A DNA stretch of 64,000 bases from Ruminobacter sp. (GCA_017940385.1 JAGAYS010000005.1:1-64000), one strand, 5' to 3'; numbered from the stretch's first letter, positions 7,045 through 16,925 are shown. Translations and numbers: made by a program. The notes: a model not told the origin generated them from the letters alone.

Positions 7045-9108
7045 CTAATTATCAAGAACAACCCTGAACGTTACGCTGTCGGAATGTCCCGATTCATCCA
7101 TGATGCTCACGGTGTAGAAGCCTTCAGCTTCCGGAGTAAAGAACATTTCCTCGGTCTGCACTCCGTCATGCGACATGAGTATTCTGCCCTCGCCGCCGGA
7201 ATGGTTTATGAATATTCGGCCAAAAGCATCGGGAAGCACCGTATCACCGTCCTGCGGAAAATCTATGTGCAGTCCGTTTCTGTCGGTAATTCTGGAATCA
7301 TCCGCAATCTCCGTCAGTGCTTCAGGAGACGAGTCTGAAAGAAGAGTACTGTCGATATCCGGCCTGTTCATCGGACGTGACGGCAGTTTGCCGAGTATGG
7401 AGAACAGCACCGGAGCTGCATCCCTGAATCCCGAATACTGATAAAGGCCGGTAACGTTGTTGGGGAATCTGATAGCCACGGCCACGGTATGATTCTCCAG
7501 ACTCCCAGCAGAAAGAGCATCAGTAAATCTGCTGGAAGTTCCGGTCTTGTAGGAAACATCGACAGCATTCGGTGCCGTTGCCGGTCTGCCGGTGGATTTC
7601 AGAATATCGAATACGGCCCTGGCGCTGTCGGCCGACATAAATCTTGCTGGTTCATGCAGTTTTTCACCGGCGTACAGAGAGTAGTCATTAAGCATTCCGT
7701 CCTCATTCAGCATGGCATAGAGTTTGGCAAGGTCTACCAGTGTTATGTCCGCACTGCCGAGGATGACGGAATAGTCCGGCACCTTACTGCTGCCGACATG
7801 CAGAATATTACCGAAACGGTTCACGGAATTCACGAAATATCCGGGACCGATGAGTCCCAGAACCTCGATGGCGGGAAGATTAAGCGAAGAGGCCAGCGCC
7901 CTGGAAGCAGTAACCCTGCCGTTAAAGCGCCTGTCAAAGTTTTCAGGTCTCCATGAACCGTAAAGCTTTGATTTGTCATGCAGAAGGGTTTGCGGATGAA
8001 GTTTTCCCTCCTCAAAGGCAAGACCGTAGGCAAAAGGCTTCAGTGCGGATCCCGGAGATCTTGGCGAATACGGAAGACACACCTCGGAAACACTCATGTC
8101 GGATGAACCCAGAATTCCGGTGATCTCATGCGTGGAAGCATCCAGTACCACGGCTGACAGCACGGCCCCGTCATTATGCTTTTCATGGAAAACTACCGCT
8201 TCGTCAAGAAGAACATGCTGAATTTTCGGATCGATATGGGTGTAAATCTCCCTGAGATCCGTAGTGGAAAAAAGCCTTACGGCAAGCGTTCTGGCGCTCT
8301 GATCTATTCCCTTAAGCTCCTTTGGAAGCTCATCGGCAACCGAAGATTTCAGGACATCTTCCCCGAAAACGCCCTTCTCAAGTGAACTTCTTAAAACCTC
8401 GTTTATGTAATAAGCGGCAGCCTGCGGATGCCTGTCGGGTCTTATGTGCTCAGGAGCCCTGGGCAGAGCGGTAAGAAGCGCCGCCTCCGAAGGTGTCATC
8501 ATGTTCGGAAGATGCCCGAACCATCTGAGTGCGGCAGCTTTAACTCCCTCTGTATTTCCGCCGTACGGAGCAAGCGTAAGGTACCATTCGAGAACCTTTT
8601 CGCGTCCGAACTTTTCGGTAATGTAGACAGCCTGAACAATCTCCCTGAGCTTATTCAGATATGTTCTTTTACCTTCGTGGCCGGCCAGTCTTTTGACCAC
8701 CTGCATGGCAAGCGTTGATCCGCCGGAGGTTATCCTGCCGTTGGTCAGATTTCCCTTTAAAGCCCTCAGGAGAGCAGGAAAATCGACGCCGTGATGGCTG
8801 TAAAAATTCCGATCCTCATTGGCTATGAGCATCTTCAGATACAGCGGACTCACCTCGTCAGCCCCGGTGTAGAAACGGTATGAATCGTTGTCCTCGGAAA
8901 GGGAAAATCCAATCACGGAACCGTCGGAGGCATAGAGAACCCGGGATCTTTTTTCAAGCACCGAGTAATCCAGTTCACCGATGCATGATGCGCAGAATAC
9001 GGCAGCACCGGCAAAAAGAACGGCAAGAACGGCCCCGGCCGTTATAATACGGTGCGCTGACGCCTTTCTGATTAGATTTCCGAAAATTCCGTTCAAAGCA
9101 GTGCTCAT
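7045..9108 (-). CDS. pbpC: Penicillin-binding protein 1C
   Basis: A bifunctional peptidoglycan synthase of 687 residues, anchored by one N-terminal membrane segment (about 20-44) with its domains in the periplasm. The glycosyltransferase (GT51) domain shows EDRNFYSHHGVD with Glu98 and RITSGGSTLAMQ. The transpeptidase domain shows SALK (Ser354, Lys357), SLN (408-410) and KTGTS from 521. The C-terminal 90 residues are the BiPBP_C domain characteristic of PBP1C. In many proteobacteria pbpC sits next to a bacterial alpha-2-macroglobulin gene; here the only such gene is 24 kb away on the same strand. It is separated from the downstream ACP operon by about 290 bp. Confidence 0.95.
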   Translation of the reverse strand: MSTALNGIFGNLIRKASAHRIITAGAVLAVLFAGAAVFCASCIGELDYSVLEKRSRVLYASDGSVIGFSLSEDNDSYRFYTGADEVSPLYLKMLIANEDRNFYSHHGVDFPALLRALKGNLTNGRITSGGSTLAMQVVKRLAGHEGKRTYLNKLREIVQAVYITEKFGREKVLEWYLTLAPYGGNTEGVKAAALRWFGHLPNMMTPSEAALLTALPRAPEHIRPDRHPQAAAYYINEVLRSSLEKGVFGEDVLKSSVADELPKELKGIDQSARTLAVRLFSTTDLREIYTHIDPKIQHVLLDEAVVFHEKHNDGAVLSAVVLDASTHEITGILGSSDMSVSEVCLPYSPRSPGSALKPFAYGLAFEEGKLHPQTLLHDKSKLYGSWRPENFDRRFNGRVTASRALASSLNLPAIEVLGLIGPGYFVNSVNRFGNILHVGSSKVPDYSVILGSADITLVDLAKLYAMLNEDGMLNDYSLYAGEKLHEPARFMSADSARAVFDILKSTGRPATAPNAVDVSYKTGTSSRFTDALSAGSLENHTVAVAIRFPNNVTGLYQYSGFRDAAPVLFSILGKLPSRPMNRPDIDSTLLSDSSPEALTEIADDSRITDRNGLHIDFPQDGDTVLPDAFGRIFINHSGGEGRILMSHDGVQTEEMFFTPEAEGFYTVSIMDESGHSDSVTFRVVLDN

Positions 9109-9508
9109 CCTTTAAAAAAACTAAGTCCCCCGGAAACACGGCCGGCCGTCATTCAGGCTGATCGGGGAACACTGACGGCATCAATTCTAGCACGGAGCGC
9201 CATTTTTTCCGTGACAGATGACTTAACTTAACGCCAATGTCCGCATGAAATAAAAATCCGCACCGCTTCGAGAACCGCGTTACAGATTTCGTCATGCGCG
9301 TACACTCCTGCTCTTCACATTCCCAATGATGATAACTGTATCTCATTTGACCGACTTTATTTCTGTTAGAATTTGTTGCAAAGCCACGGTAACGGGGCGT
9401 TCACTTGCTTTCAGTGCCAGACTGATTTTTATCCCGGCAGACCGTTCCGGGACGAGCCGCCGGTGACACTCCCCCGTCACGACTATCCCCGTGATTTCCG
9501 GAATTATT
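9109..9508. other. Divergent intergenic region of about 400 bp
   Basis: Lies between pbpC (minus) and the PP2C gene (plus) and must hold both promoters. Short frames on the minus strand here lack ribosome sites and look like noise. No repeat or RNA gene was recognised. It is also the left boundary of the 24-kb block discussed in the findings. Confidence 0.5.
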
Positions 9509-11242
9509 ATGACAGAAAAAACAAACTGGTTAAAAAAGCAATTAACAATCATATTCGCATCGGGACTCTTTTATTTTGCCATGTCGGTTCCGTTCATTGA
9601 TTTTCTGCGTCTTTCCGAGACAACGGAAGTAAGGCCGTACTGCGTACTGCCTTTTCTGCTGTCCCTGGTCTACGGCTTTCCGGGTGCACTCGGTACAGCC
9701 ATAGGCAACATATTTTCCGACATGTATTACGGAGGCATGGACTACAAGATCTACATACTGGGCTTTTCCTTCCAGATAATCTACGGCTATGGCGGCGCCA
9801 TGCTGTGGAAGTACCTGCGGCGCGGTGATCAGAACCTGTTCCGCATGGACACCGTAAAAAAACTTACCCAGTACCTGATTCTTGTTCTTGGGGATTCCCT
9901 GCTCATTTCCGTGATGGTATGGTGGACACTCAACAGATTCTACAATCTGCCGTTTTACGGCATAGGCTTCGTCAGCACTTTCCTCAACCACATCATATAC
10001 TTTGTGCTGCTGGGCATTCCTTTTCTCATCGGTTATTCCGCCCATATTCAGAAAAAGGAACTCAGACGGCAGAACAGACTCCACGCCTACATCTTCTCCA
10101 TTAACGAAAAATTCATTCTGTTTCTGGTTCTGCTGGCCTCTATCATCGGGGTTATCATAGGATTTTTCGCCTGGGTGTTCTTCCGTGCCTATGACATATA
10201 CGACATCACCCTTCTCTGGGGATACGTGTTCCTCATCAGCGGATCCGCCATGTACATCTGTCTGTGGCCGGGACTCCTGCTCCTTCACTTTGTGGAGAAA
10301 TACGTCGCCTCACCGCTGGAAAGAATGGCTCACATCGGTAACGACTTCGGTCTCAAGGACAACATTCAGGAGGAAGTAAGCGACATAAAGGCCATTGTCG
10401 GCACGTACTGCGACTATCCTTCCGAAACCGGAGCCCTTGCAAGATCCTTCAACACCTTTGCCGACAGGATTGACGAATACGTGGTAAGACTTACCAACGT
10501 CTCAAAGGACAGGGAAAGAGTCTCCACCCAGCTGAAAATCGCTAGGGACATTCAGCAGGGGGTGCTCCCCGCTCATGTCGATTTTCCGGGAATGGATCTG
10601 TATGCCGACATGAAACCGGCACTTGAAGTTGCCGGAGACTTCTATGACTATTTCAAAATCGACGAACACAGATTCGGCTTTGTCATTGCCGACGTATCCG
10701 GCAAGGGCATTCCGAGTTCCCTTTTCATGATGGCGTCCAAGATAATCATCAAAAAGAACCTGCTTTCCAACATGTCTCCGGGACAGGCTCTCACCCTGTC
10801 AAACAGGGAACTGTGCAGAAACAACCGGGCGGAAATGTTCGTCACCGTATTCTGCGGAATTCTGGATTTTGAGACCGGACTTCTGAAGTATGCAAGTGCA
10901 GGTCACGATCACCCGATTCTTGCCAAAGCCGGCGAAGAATTCACGATGATGCAGAACAAAACAGGCTTCGTGCTCGGAGCACTTGATGAAATCAGCTACA
11001 GAGACGATGAACTCATTCTTGAAAAAGGAGACACTTTCTTCATATACACGGACGGTGTTCCCGAAGCCACGGACAGTTCAAATGAACAGTTCGGCTTTGA
11101 CAGAACCACTGACGTTCTTAACCGGAACAGGGATCGCTCCGTTTCGGAAATATGCGGAGCCCTTCTCGCCTCCATAGACGAATTCAAAGGCGAAGCTGAC
11201 AGATTCGATGATATTACTGTAATGGCGTTCAGAAGAAAATAA
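9509..11242 (+). CDS. Membrane-bound PP2C-type serine phosphatase (RsbU/SpoIIE family)
   Basis: A polytopic membrane sensor of about 577 residues with a C-terminal PPM phosphatase domain. The first 260 residues contain six to eight hydrophobic segments; about 270-340 looks like a HAMP-type linker; a short helix leads to the phosphatase, with ARDIQQGVLP, VAGDFYDYF, ADVSGKGIPSSLF, YTDGVPEAT and DDITVMAFRR as the metal-binding motifs. In partner switching such enzymes dephosphorylate a STAS antagonist. An RsbW-like kinase starts 16 bp downstream and a STAS gene follows, so the three form one signalling module. The ATG at 9509 is chosen over a GTG six codons upstream, which has no ribosome site. 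The signal sensed is unknown. Confidence 0.88.
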   Translation: MTEKTNWLKKQLTIIFASGLFYFAMSVPFIDFLRLSETTEVRPYCVLPFLLSLVYGFPGALGTAIGNIFSDMYYGGMDYKIYILGFSFQIIYGYGGAMLWKYLRRGDQNLFRMDTVKKLTQYLILVLGDSLLISVMVWWTLNRFYNLPFYGIGFVSTFLNHIIYFVLLGIPFLIGYSAHIQKKELRRQNRLHAYIFSINEKFILFLVLLASIIGVIIGFFAWVFFRAYDIYDITLLWGYVFLISGSAMYICLWPGLLLLHFVEKYVASPLERMAHIGNDFGLKDNIQEEVSDIKAIVGTYCDYPSETGALARSFNTFADRIDEYVVRLTNVSKDRERVSTQLKIARDIQQGVLPAHVDFPGMDLYADMKPALEVAGDFYDYFKIDEHRFGFVIADVSGKGIPSSLFMMASKIIIKKNLLSNMSPGQALTLSNRELCRNNRAEMFVTVFCGILDFETGLLKYASAGHDHPILAKAGEEFTMMQNKTGFVLGALDEISYRDDELILEKGDTFFIYTDGVPEATDSSNEQFGFDRTTDVLNRNRDRSVSEICGALLASIDEFKGEADRFDDITVMAFRRK

Positions 11243-11258
11243 AACGTGAGGATGATGT

Positions 11259-11654
11259 ATGCAGTTTGAGCAAAACTTTACGAATGAAAAGGACAGTATT
11301 AACAAAATTCATGATTTTATTGAGCAGCACTGCATCGAATGCAGTGTCGACTCCGCAAAAACCGTCAAGATAAACATTTGCGCTGACGAAATAATCTCCA
11401 ATATAGTCCACTACAGCAAGGCTCACCTGATTTCCGTAAAAGTATCATGCGGCAGCAACGCCATGGTCGTCATCTCCTTCACGGATGACGGAATTCCGTT
11501 CAATCCGCTTCTGGAAACAAAGGAGGTGGACACTTCCATGCCTCCTGAGGAAAGAGGGATAGGAGGGCTCGGCGTGTTCCTTGTCAAAAAGATGATGAAA
11601 GAAGTTTCTTACAGCAGGGAAAGCAATACAAACATCTTCACCATTGCCATCTGA
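11259..11654 (+). CDS. RsbW-like serine kinase / anti-sigma-type ATPase (HATPase_c_2)
   Basis: A 131-residue GHKL kinase. The N-box is ADEIISNIVHYS, the G1 box DDGIPFNPL and the G2 box GIGGLGVFLVKKMM. Proteins of this family phosphorylate STAS antagonists and in many systems sequester a sigma factor or another partner. The start has GAGGAT just upstream and the phosphatase gene ends 16 bp before it, so the two are cotranscribed. No sigma factor is encoded nearby, so the output of the switch cannot be read from the window. Confidence 0.85.
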   Translation: MQFEQNFTNEKDSINKIHDFIEQHCIECSVDSAKTVKINICADEIISNIVHYSKAHLISVKVSCGSNAMVVISFTDDGIPFNPLLETKEVDTSMPPEERGIGGLGVFLVKKMMKEVSYSRESNTNIFTIAI

Positions 11655-11903
11655 CCGGATGCATGTAATGCCGACAGAATATTCCGGACGGTTAAACGCT
11701 GAATTTTGGGTAAAAGCCCACGGTTTTTTAACAAATTGCCTACAAATTCACTGCACCGGCAGCATGCAAATGCTAAAATCAGCGTAAACATTTATCAGAT
11801 TAGGTATTCTGAACTACCGACGGATACAGACCTCAGATGGAATTCAGGTTACGGGTTAAATTAGGAAAACAAAGCAGAATACAAAGGTATATAAGGAATT
11901 TCT

Positions 11904-12164
11904 ATGATACTTGATGGAAGAATTGACAGCGCCAATGCTGAAGACTGGGAAAAGAAAATCATGGCAGGACTGCCTGAAGAAGGTGACTACGAACTTGACT
12001 GTGCCGCGCTCAACTACATCTCATCAGCCGGCATTCGCATCATCATCAGCCTCTATAAGACTCTTAGGGCACGTGAAAACAAGCTGGTGCTCAAGGACGT
12101 GAGCGACTCCGTAATGCAGGTGCTGGAACTTACCGGCGTATCCGAGTTTCTGACCTTTATTTAA
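11904..12164 (+). CDS. Short STAS-domain anti-anti-sigma factor (RsbV/SpoIIAA-like)
   Basis: An 86-residue STAS protein. ALNYISSAGIRI contains the expected phospho-acceptor (Ser40 or Ser41). It begins directly at the LDGRIDSANAE strand, so about 15 residues forming the first beta strand of typical SpoIIAA proteins are absent. An in-frame TAA lies just upstream of the ATG at 11904, which excludes an earlier start, and AAGGA precedes the ATG at a good distance. It is 249 bp downstream of the kinase gene, probably with its own promoter. It should be the substrate of the upstream kinase and phosphatase pair. Confidence 0.82.
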   Translation: MILDGRIDSANAEDWEKKIMAGLPEEGDYELDCAALNYISSAGIRIIISLYKTLRARENKLVLKDVSDSVMQVLELTGVSEFLTFI

Positions 12165-12203
12165 CGGTTCGCCGAATACGGCAGGCCGTATCCTCCTCTA
12201 ATG

Positions 12204-12242
12204 AAAATTCCGCGGAATACATGTGTTTTCCGCGGAATTTCG
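12204..12242 (+). terminator. Strong inverted repeat downstream of the STAS gene
   Basis: AAATTCCGCGGAA pairs perfectly with TTCCGCGGAATTT across a 10-nt loop. The T-tract is short, but position fits a terminator for the signalling genes. Confidence 0.65.
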
Positions 12243-12310
12243 TATATATTCATGCTTTTGTAAGGATTAGTTCCGTACGCGTTTCAGTTTCAGCATGATT
12301 CGCCATATGA

Positions 12311-12334
12311 AAGCCGGACAATTCAGTCCGGCTT
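12311..12334 (-). terminator. Terminator of the formate dehydrogenase operon
   Basis: AAGCCGGAC and GTCCGGCTT form a perfect 9-bp stem with a 6-nt loop, about 45 bp downstream of the minus-strand dehydrogenase stop. Confidence 0.6.
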
Positions 12335-12378
12335 CACCGTCATGGTGACAAATAATCATTCCTTCAGAAAGATCATCG

Positions 12379-15090
12379 TCATTCCGCAGCCTTTTCCATT
12401 TTTATGGCGCAGACCTTATACTCCGGAATACGTGCATACTCATCCAGCGCCGCATTTGTAAGAACATTTGCAAAGCCGTCGGCAAAATGGAACGGCATCC
12501 AGGTTTCTCCGACAGATACCCTGTCTCCAACTCTTGCCGTGGTAACTATGCTGCCGCGTCTTGAGGACAGCTTCACTCTGTCGCCTTCGGCAATGCCGAG
12601 CCTTGCGGCATCTTCGGTATTGACTTCAATGAATGATGCCCCTGCCTTTTCAACAAGCCCCTTTGTTCTTCCGGTCATGGCCATGGCATTATAGTGATAA
12701 AGAATGCGGCCGGTCATCAGAATAAACGGATATTCATCATCAGGAAGCTCCTGACTGGCACGGTAAGGTATTGGACGCAGCAGGCCGAGACCTCTGGTAA
12801 ACTTTCCGACATGGAGTATCGGGGTACCGGGATGATTCTTGTCAGGGCACGGCCACTGCAGGGATTCTCCCGCATCCAGTCGCTTGTGACTTATACCGCC
12901 GAAGCTCGGGGTAAGTGACGCAATCTCATCCATGATTTCATCGGCACGAAGATACGGCTGAGGATATCCCATCCGGTTCATCAGGTCGGTGAAGATGTCG
13001 GTATCCAGACGCATTTCACCTTCAACGGTAACCGCCTTTCTCACCCTCTGAACACGGCGTTCCGTGTTGCTGAACGTTCCTTCCTTTTCGGCATAGCTGG
13101 TTCCCGGAAGAATGACGTCGGCATATTCAGCCGTTCTGGTTTTGAAGAGATCGCACACAACCAGAAAATCCAGACTTTCAAGGGCTTTTATCACATGTCC
13201 CTGGTCAGGATCCGACACCACCGGATCTTCCCCGAAAATAAAGAGTCCCCTAACCTCCTTTCTGACGGCAGCCGGGAACACGTCGGTGGCATGAAGCCCC
13301 GGCTTGCGGGAAAGTTTTACGTTCCAGGCCTTTTCAAACTTCTCCACGACGCTTTCATTGGTAACCTTCTGGTATCCCGGGAAATCCCCCGGAAGAGCCC
13401 CCATGTCACAGGCTCCCTGCACGTTGTTCTGACCGCGGAGAGGATTTACGCCGCACCCGCTTCTGCCAAGCTTACCGACAACCATGGCCAGATTGGAAAG
13501 AGACATTACGCCTTCGGTTCCTGATGAGTGTTCCGTTACGCCGAGACAGTAGATAATCGGTGCCTTCTTCGCCGTGGCGTACATTCTTGCAGCCTCACGC
13601 AACTGGTCGGCATCGATGTGGCAGATTTCGGCAACCTTTTCAGGAGTGTAATCCTTCACCATTTCCTTCAGTGCTTCAAACCCCTCGGTTCTTTCGCTGA
13701 TGAACTTTTCGTCGGCAAGTCCTTCGCTGATGATAATGTTAATCATGCCGTTTGCAAAGGCAACATTGGTTCCCGGTTTAAGTCTGATATGAATGTCGGC
13801 CTCTCTTGAAAGTCTTATCTTTCGCGGATCCACCACGATAAGATGGGTACCTTTCGAAACCGCCTGTCTTATCTGCATGCCGATGACAGGATGGGCTTCT
13901 TCAGGGTTTGAACCGACCAGAAGAATAAGATCCACGTCTTCGGTTATGTCCGCTATAGGATTGGTCATGGCTCCGGAGCCCAGTGTCATGGCAAGACCCG
14001 CAACGGTTGCGGAGTGGCAGACTCGGGCACAGTTGTCCACGTTGTTGGTGCCGAACGCACAGCGCACCATCTTCTGCAGCATGTAGCAGTCCTCGTTAGG
14101 TGCACGCGAGCAGGCAAAGCCCGCCAGCGCGTCAGCTCCGTATTCTGACTTAATCTTCCCGAACTTTTCGGCAATGAGGTTAAGCGCCTCGTCCCATGTA
14201 GCCTGTTCGAACTTTCCGGTTTCCCTGTTTTTAATCAGCGGATGTCTCAGACGATCGGGAGAATGCACGAAATTAAAGGAGCCGAAGCGTCCCTTCACGC
14301 ACAGGAGTCCTTTGTTTGAAGGCCCGTCGGCAGGGTGAACGTCTACAATCGTGTTATCCTTGACCATGAGGTAGAACTGACAGCCGGTGGCACAGTGCGG
14401 ACAGGTGGTAAGTACCCTGTTCACGTTACCGGTCTGGTATTTACCCATATTCTTTGCCACCAGAGCTCCGGTAGGACATACTGAGGCACAGTTTCCGCAT
14501 AATTCACAGTCCGTATTCTTCCAGTCAGGACCGAACGGAGCCTCGATATAGGTTCTGGTACCGATTTTGGAGGCGTTGAGAACCCCGTTGCCGACACGGC
14601 GGCTGCAGACACTCACGCAACGCTGGCAACCGATGCACAGTTCAGGATAATAGGCAAGGAACGGATTGTCCGTTCTTGCTGGAAGCTTTGCGGTATCGGC
14701 CTCGTAAGGGTTGGCTTCGACGGTAGGCAGTTCAAGCTCAACCGCCAGCTTCTGCAGATCGCAGTCGCCGCTCTTGGAACAGCTTAGGCAGCGGACGGTA
14801 TGATGAGCCAGCATAAGCTGCAGCACAAACTGTCTGGAAAGCTTCACCTTTTCGGAATCGGTTCTCACGGCCATGCCTTCCCAGACCTTGGTATTACATG
14901 ACGGGAACAGATGGGAATGACCTTCAATTTCGACGACGCACATTCTGCATGCGCCGATTTCATTTACGTTTTTTAAATAGCACAGTGTCGGAATGTAGAT
15001 GCCGTTTGCCCTGGCCACCTCAAGTATTGTCTGATCCTTTTCGGCCTCATATTCGTGGCCGTTAATAGTAATCTTAACCTTCTCAGCCAT
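12379..15090 (-). CDS. Formate dehydrogenase catalytic subunit (molybdopterin, NuoG-like N-terminus)
   Basis: A cytosolic molybdoenzyme of 903 residues that oxidises formate to CO2 or runs in reverse. The N-terminus carries a [2Fe-2S] ferredoxin domain (Cys37, Cys48, Cys51, Cys65), a His-Cys-type cluster site (HHTVRCLSC...C), and two [4Fe-4S] sites (CIGCQRCVSVC and CELCGNCASVC at about 152-205). The catalytic part begins with CPHCATGC (about 230-237). The molybdenum ligand is Cys358 in NCARVCHS, encoded by TGC, so this is the cysteine rather than the selenocysteine form. The start ATG overlaps the stop of the upstream flavoprotein gene by one base (TAATG), so the two are translationally coupled. 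A large molybdenum-cofactor operon follows upstream on the same strand. Confidence 0.93.
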   Translation of the reverse strand: MAEKVKITINGHEYEAEKDQTILEVARANGIYIPTLCYLKNVNEIGACRMCVVEIEGHSHLFPSCNTKVWEGMAVRTDSEKVKLSRQFVLQLMLAHHTVRCLSCSKSGDCDLQKLAVELELPTVEANPYEADTAKLPARTDNPFLAYYPELCIGCQRCVSVCSRRVGNGVLNASKIGTRTYIEAPFGPDWKNTDCELCGNCASVCPTGALVAKNMGKYQTGNVNRVLTTCPHCATGCQFYLMVKDNTIVDVHPADGPSNKGLLCVKGRFGSFNFVHSPDRLRHPLIKNRETGKFEQATWDEALNLIAEKFGKIKSEYGADALAGFACSRAPNEDCYMLQKMVRCAFGTNNVDNCARVCHSATVAGLAMTLGSGAMTNPIADITEDVDLILLVGSNPEEAHPVIGMQIRQAVSKGTHLIVVDPRKIRLSREADIHIRLKPGTNVAFANGMINIIISEGLADEKFISERTEGFEALKEMVKDYTPEKVAEICHIDADQLREAARMYATAKKAPIIYCLGVTEHSSGTEGVMSLSNLAMVVGKLGRSGCGVNPLRGQNNVQGACDMGALPGDFPGYQKVTNESVVEKFEKAWNVKLSRKPGLHATDVFPAAVRKEVRGLFIFGEDPVVSDPDQGHVIKALESLDFLVVCDLFKTRTAEYADVILPGTSYAEKEGTFSNTERRVQRVRKAVTVEGEMRLDTDIFTDLMNRMGYPQPYLRADEIMDEIASLTPSFGGISHKRLDAGESLQWPCPDKNHPGTPILHVGKFTRGLGLLRPIPYRASQELPDDEYPFILMTGRILYHYNAMAMTGRTKGLVEKAGASFIEVNTEDAARLGIAEGDRVKLSSRRGSIVTTARVGDRVSVGETWMPFHFADGFANVLTNAALDEYARIPEYKVCAIKMEKAAE

Positions 15091-16925
15091 TATAAAAGTC
15101 CTCCCTTCATGGTTCCGCTGCCGAAAACGTCACATCTGAGACACTTGCTGCATTCCTGCATTGCCTCCTCGTGTGACATGCTGTTCTCAACCGGACAGAA
15201 ACTCTTTTTTCTTTCCCTTGCTGACTTTTCGGTAAGGTTTACCCTGCCGTAATGGCTGCGCATGTTACTTTTTACCTCAGGTATCTCTATGTTAAGACGG
15301 TAGGCATGATGGAACCCGAGATATTCATCAATGTTGGCCGCCGCAACCTTACCGGCACCGATTGCCATGATGGCCGTTGCCGGGCCGCTGACACAGTCTC
15401 CTCCGGCAAATACCCCAGGATGATCCTTGATGGCGGTGGTACTGTCGGTCATCAGGGTTCCGCGCGGACTTACCCCGTATGCGGCAAACGGTTCGGAAAC
15501 GATGGCCTGACCTATTGCCATGAATATGATGTCGCACGGAATCTCGTACGGTTCCTTGTCGGCATCACGCACTGAAGGCAACCCCGTATGCTCGTCATAG
15601 TGTCCGGTAATCTGCGGCTTGGTTATGAGTCCCACCACGTCACCGTTCTCATCAATTCTTATTTCTGATGGTGCATACATGGTCATGAGTTCCACGCCTT
15701 CCTCAATCGCTCCCTGAATCTCCGAAGGCAGAGCAGTCATGTCCACCTGCCTTTCACGTACGGCCAGCGTCACGGATGCGGCACCGCAGCGGATTGCGGA
15801 ACGGGCACAGTCCATGGCCACGTTACCGCCGCCGATTACGACAACGTTCTTGCCGGTGAAATCAGGAAGATCTCCGTGACCTATGCGGTCGAGCATTTCA
15901 ACTGCGGACGCCACGTTAGGATTGTCGTAGTTCTTGATCGGAATGACCCTGCCTTTCTGGGCACCGATGGAGAGATAAACGGCGTCATATTCCTTTTCAA
16001 GCTGTTCGGCGGTAATTTCCGTACCTATAGGAGAATTGCAGCGCACCTCTATGCCACCCACGGCCAGAAGAGCCCTGATGTCCTGATCAAGACGATCCTT
16101 CGGCAGTCTGTAGTTTGGAATGCCGTACCTTAACATGCCGCCAAGCTTTTCCTTGGCCTCGTATATAACCACCGAATGCCCCATTCTCGCCAGAAAATAA
16201 GCACAGGTGAGCCCTGACGGTCCGCCGCCGACCACGGCAATCTTCTTGCCTGTAGGAACGTTTCTCGGAGGAGTTGAAACAACATCCACCGGAATCTGAT
16301 CCACGGCAAACTTCTTAAGTCCCCTGATATTGATGGCGGAGTCAATCAGTTTTCTGCGGCACTGCAGCTCGCAGGGTCTTTCACAGACAAATGCACAGGC
16401 AGTAGGGAACGGATTATCCTCCCTGATGAGATTTATGGCATCGGCATAGCGCTCGGCACCAATCAGGGCGATATATCCCGGAATGTTGACGTTGGCCGGG
16501 CAGTTGTACATGCACGGAACCTTTACCGAAACATTAGCCTGACACTTGTGATGTTCAATATGATAGAGATACTCGTCCCTGAAGTTTTTGATGTTCGCCA
16601 GCACCATGTAGGCGGCTTCATAGCCGATGGCGCAGTCCGCAGTATCCTTAATGGTCTGTGCCAGCCACAGCATGTCAACGTAAAGATCCATGTCGGCGGA
16701 GCCGTCAAGAATCTTCTGCATCATTTTTTCCAGCTGTTCGAGTCCCTTGGCACAGGGAACGCATTTACCGCAGGTCTGACTGCGTGCGGTACGCAGATAT
16801 GCTATGTGGGTAGAGATACAGCAGACTCCCGGAGGGTTTGCCAGAACCCTTTTCTGAAAGGTCGTCAGAAAGCTGTTCAGAAGTTTGCTTCTCTGGGTAT
16901 TTTTTAATTCCTGTTTTTTATACAT
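15090..16925 (-). CDS. NuoF-type Fe-S / GltD-type NAD(P)H oxidoreductase fusion, formate dehydrogenase partner
   Basis: A 611-residue electron-transfer flavoprotein. Residues 1-125 resemble the C-terminal [4Fe-4S] domain of NuoF (Cys52, Cys55, Cys58 and Cys98). Residues 128-200 hold the two-cluster ferredoxin domain of glutamate synthase small subunits (CMYNC, CAFVCERPCELQC). The FAD motif GGGPSG is at 233-238 and the NAD(P)H motif GGGNVAMD at 366-373. A last Cys group (CSKCLRCDVF) lies near the C-terminus. There is no FMN domain of NuoF and no NuoE, so electrons from formate probably pass through this GltD-like module to NAD(P)+. The gene is first in a two-gene operon with the catalytic subunit. 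Cofactor choice, NAD or NADP, cannot be read with certainty. Confidence 0.88.
   Translation of the reverse strand: MYKKQELKNTQRSKLLNSFLTTFQKRVLANPPGVCCISTHIAYLRTARSQTCGKCVPCAKGLEQLEKMMQKILDGSADMDLYVDMLWLAQTIKDTADCAIGYEAAYMVLANIKNFRDEYLYHIEHHKCQANVSVKVPCMYNCPANVNIPGYIALIGAERYADAINLIREDNPFPTACAFVCERPCELQCRRKLIDSAINIRGLKKFAVDQIPVDVVSTPPRNVPTGKKIAVVGGGPSGLTCAYFLARMGHSVVIYEAKEKLGGMLRYGIPNYRLPKDRLDQDIRALLAVGGIEVRCNSPIGTEITAEQLEKEYDAVYLSIGAQKGRVIPIKNYDNPNVASAVEMLDRIGHGDLPDFTGKNVVVIGGGNVAMDCARSAIRCGAASVTLAVRERQVDMTALPSEIQGAIEEGVELMTMYAPSEIRIDENGDVVGLITKPQITGHYDEHTGLPSVRDADKEPYEIPCDIIFMAIGQAIVSEPFAAYGVSPRGTLMTDSTTAIKDHPGVFAGGDCVSGPATAIMAIGAGKVAAANIDEYLGFHHAYRLNIEIPEVKSNMRSHYGRVNLTEKSARERKKSFCPVENSMSHEEAMQECSKCLRCDVFGSGTMKGGLL

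Noticed and set aside
12379-15090. Catalytic subunit as NuoG of complex I
   Set aside because: The catalytic NCARVCHS segment and the absence of other nuo genes fit formate dehydrogenase, not complex I.
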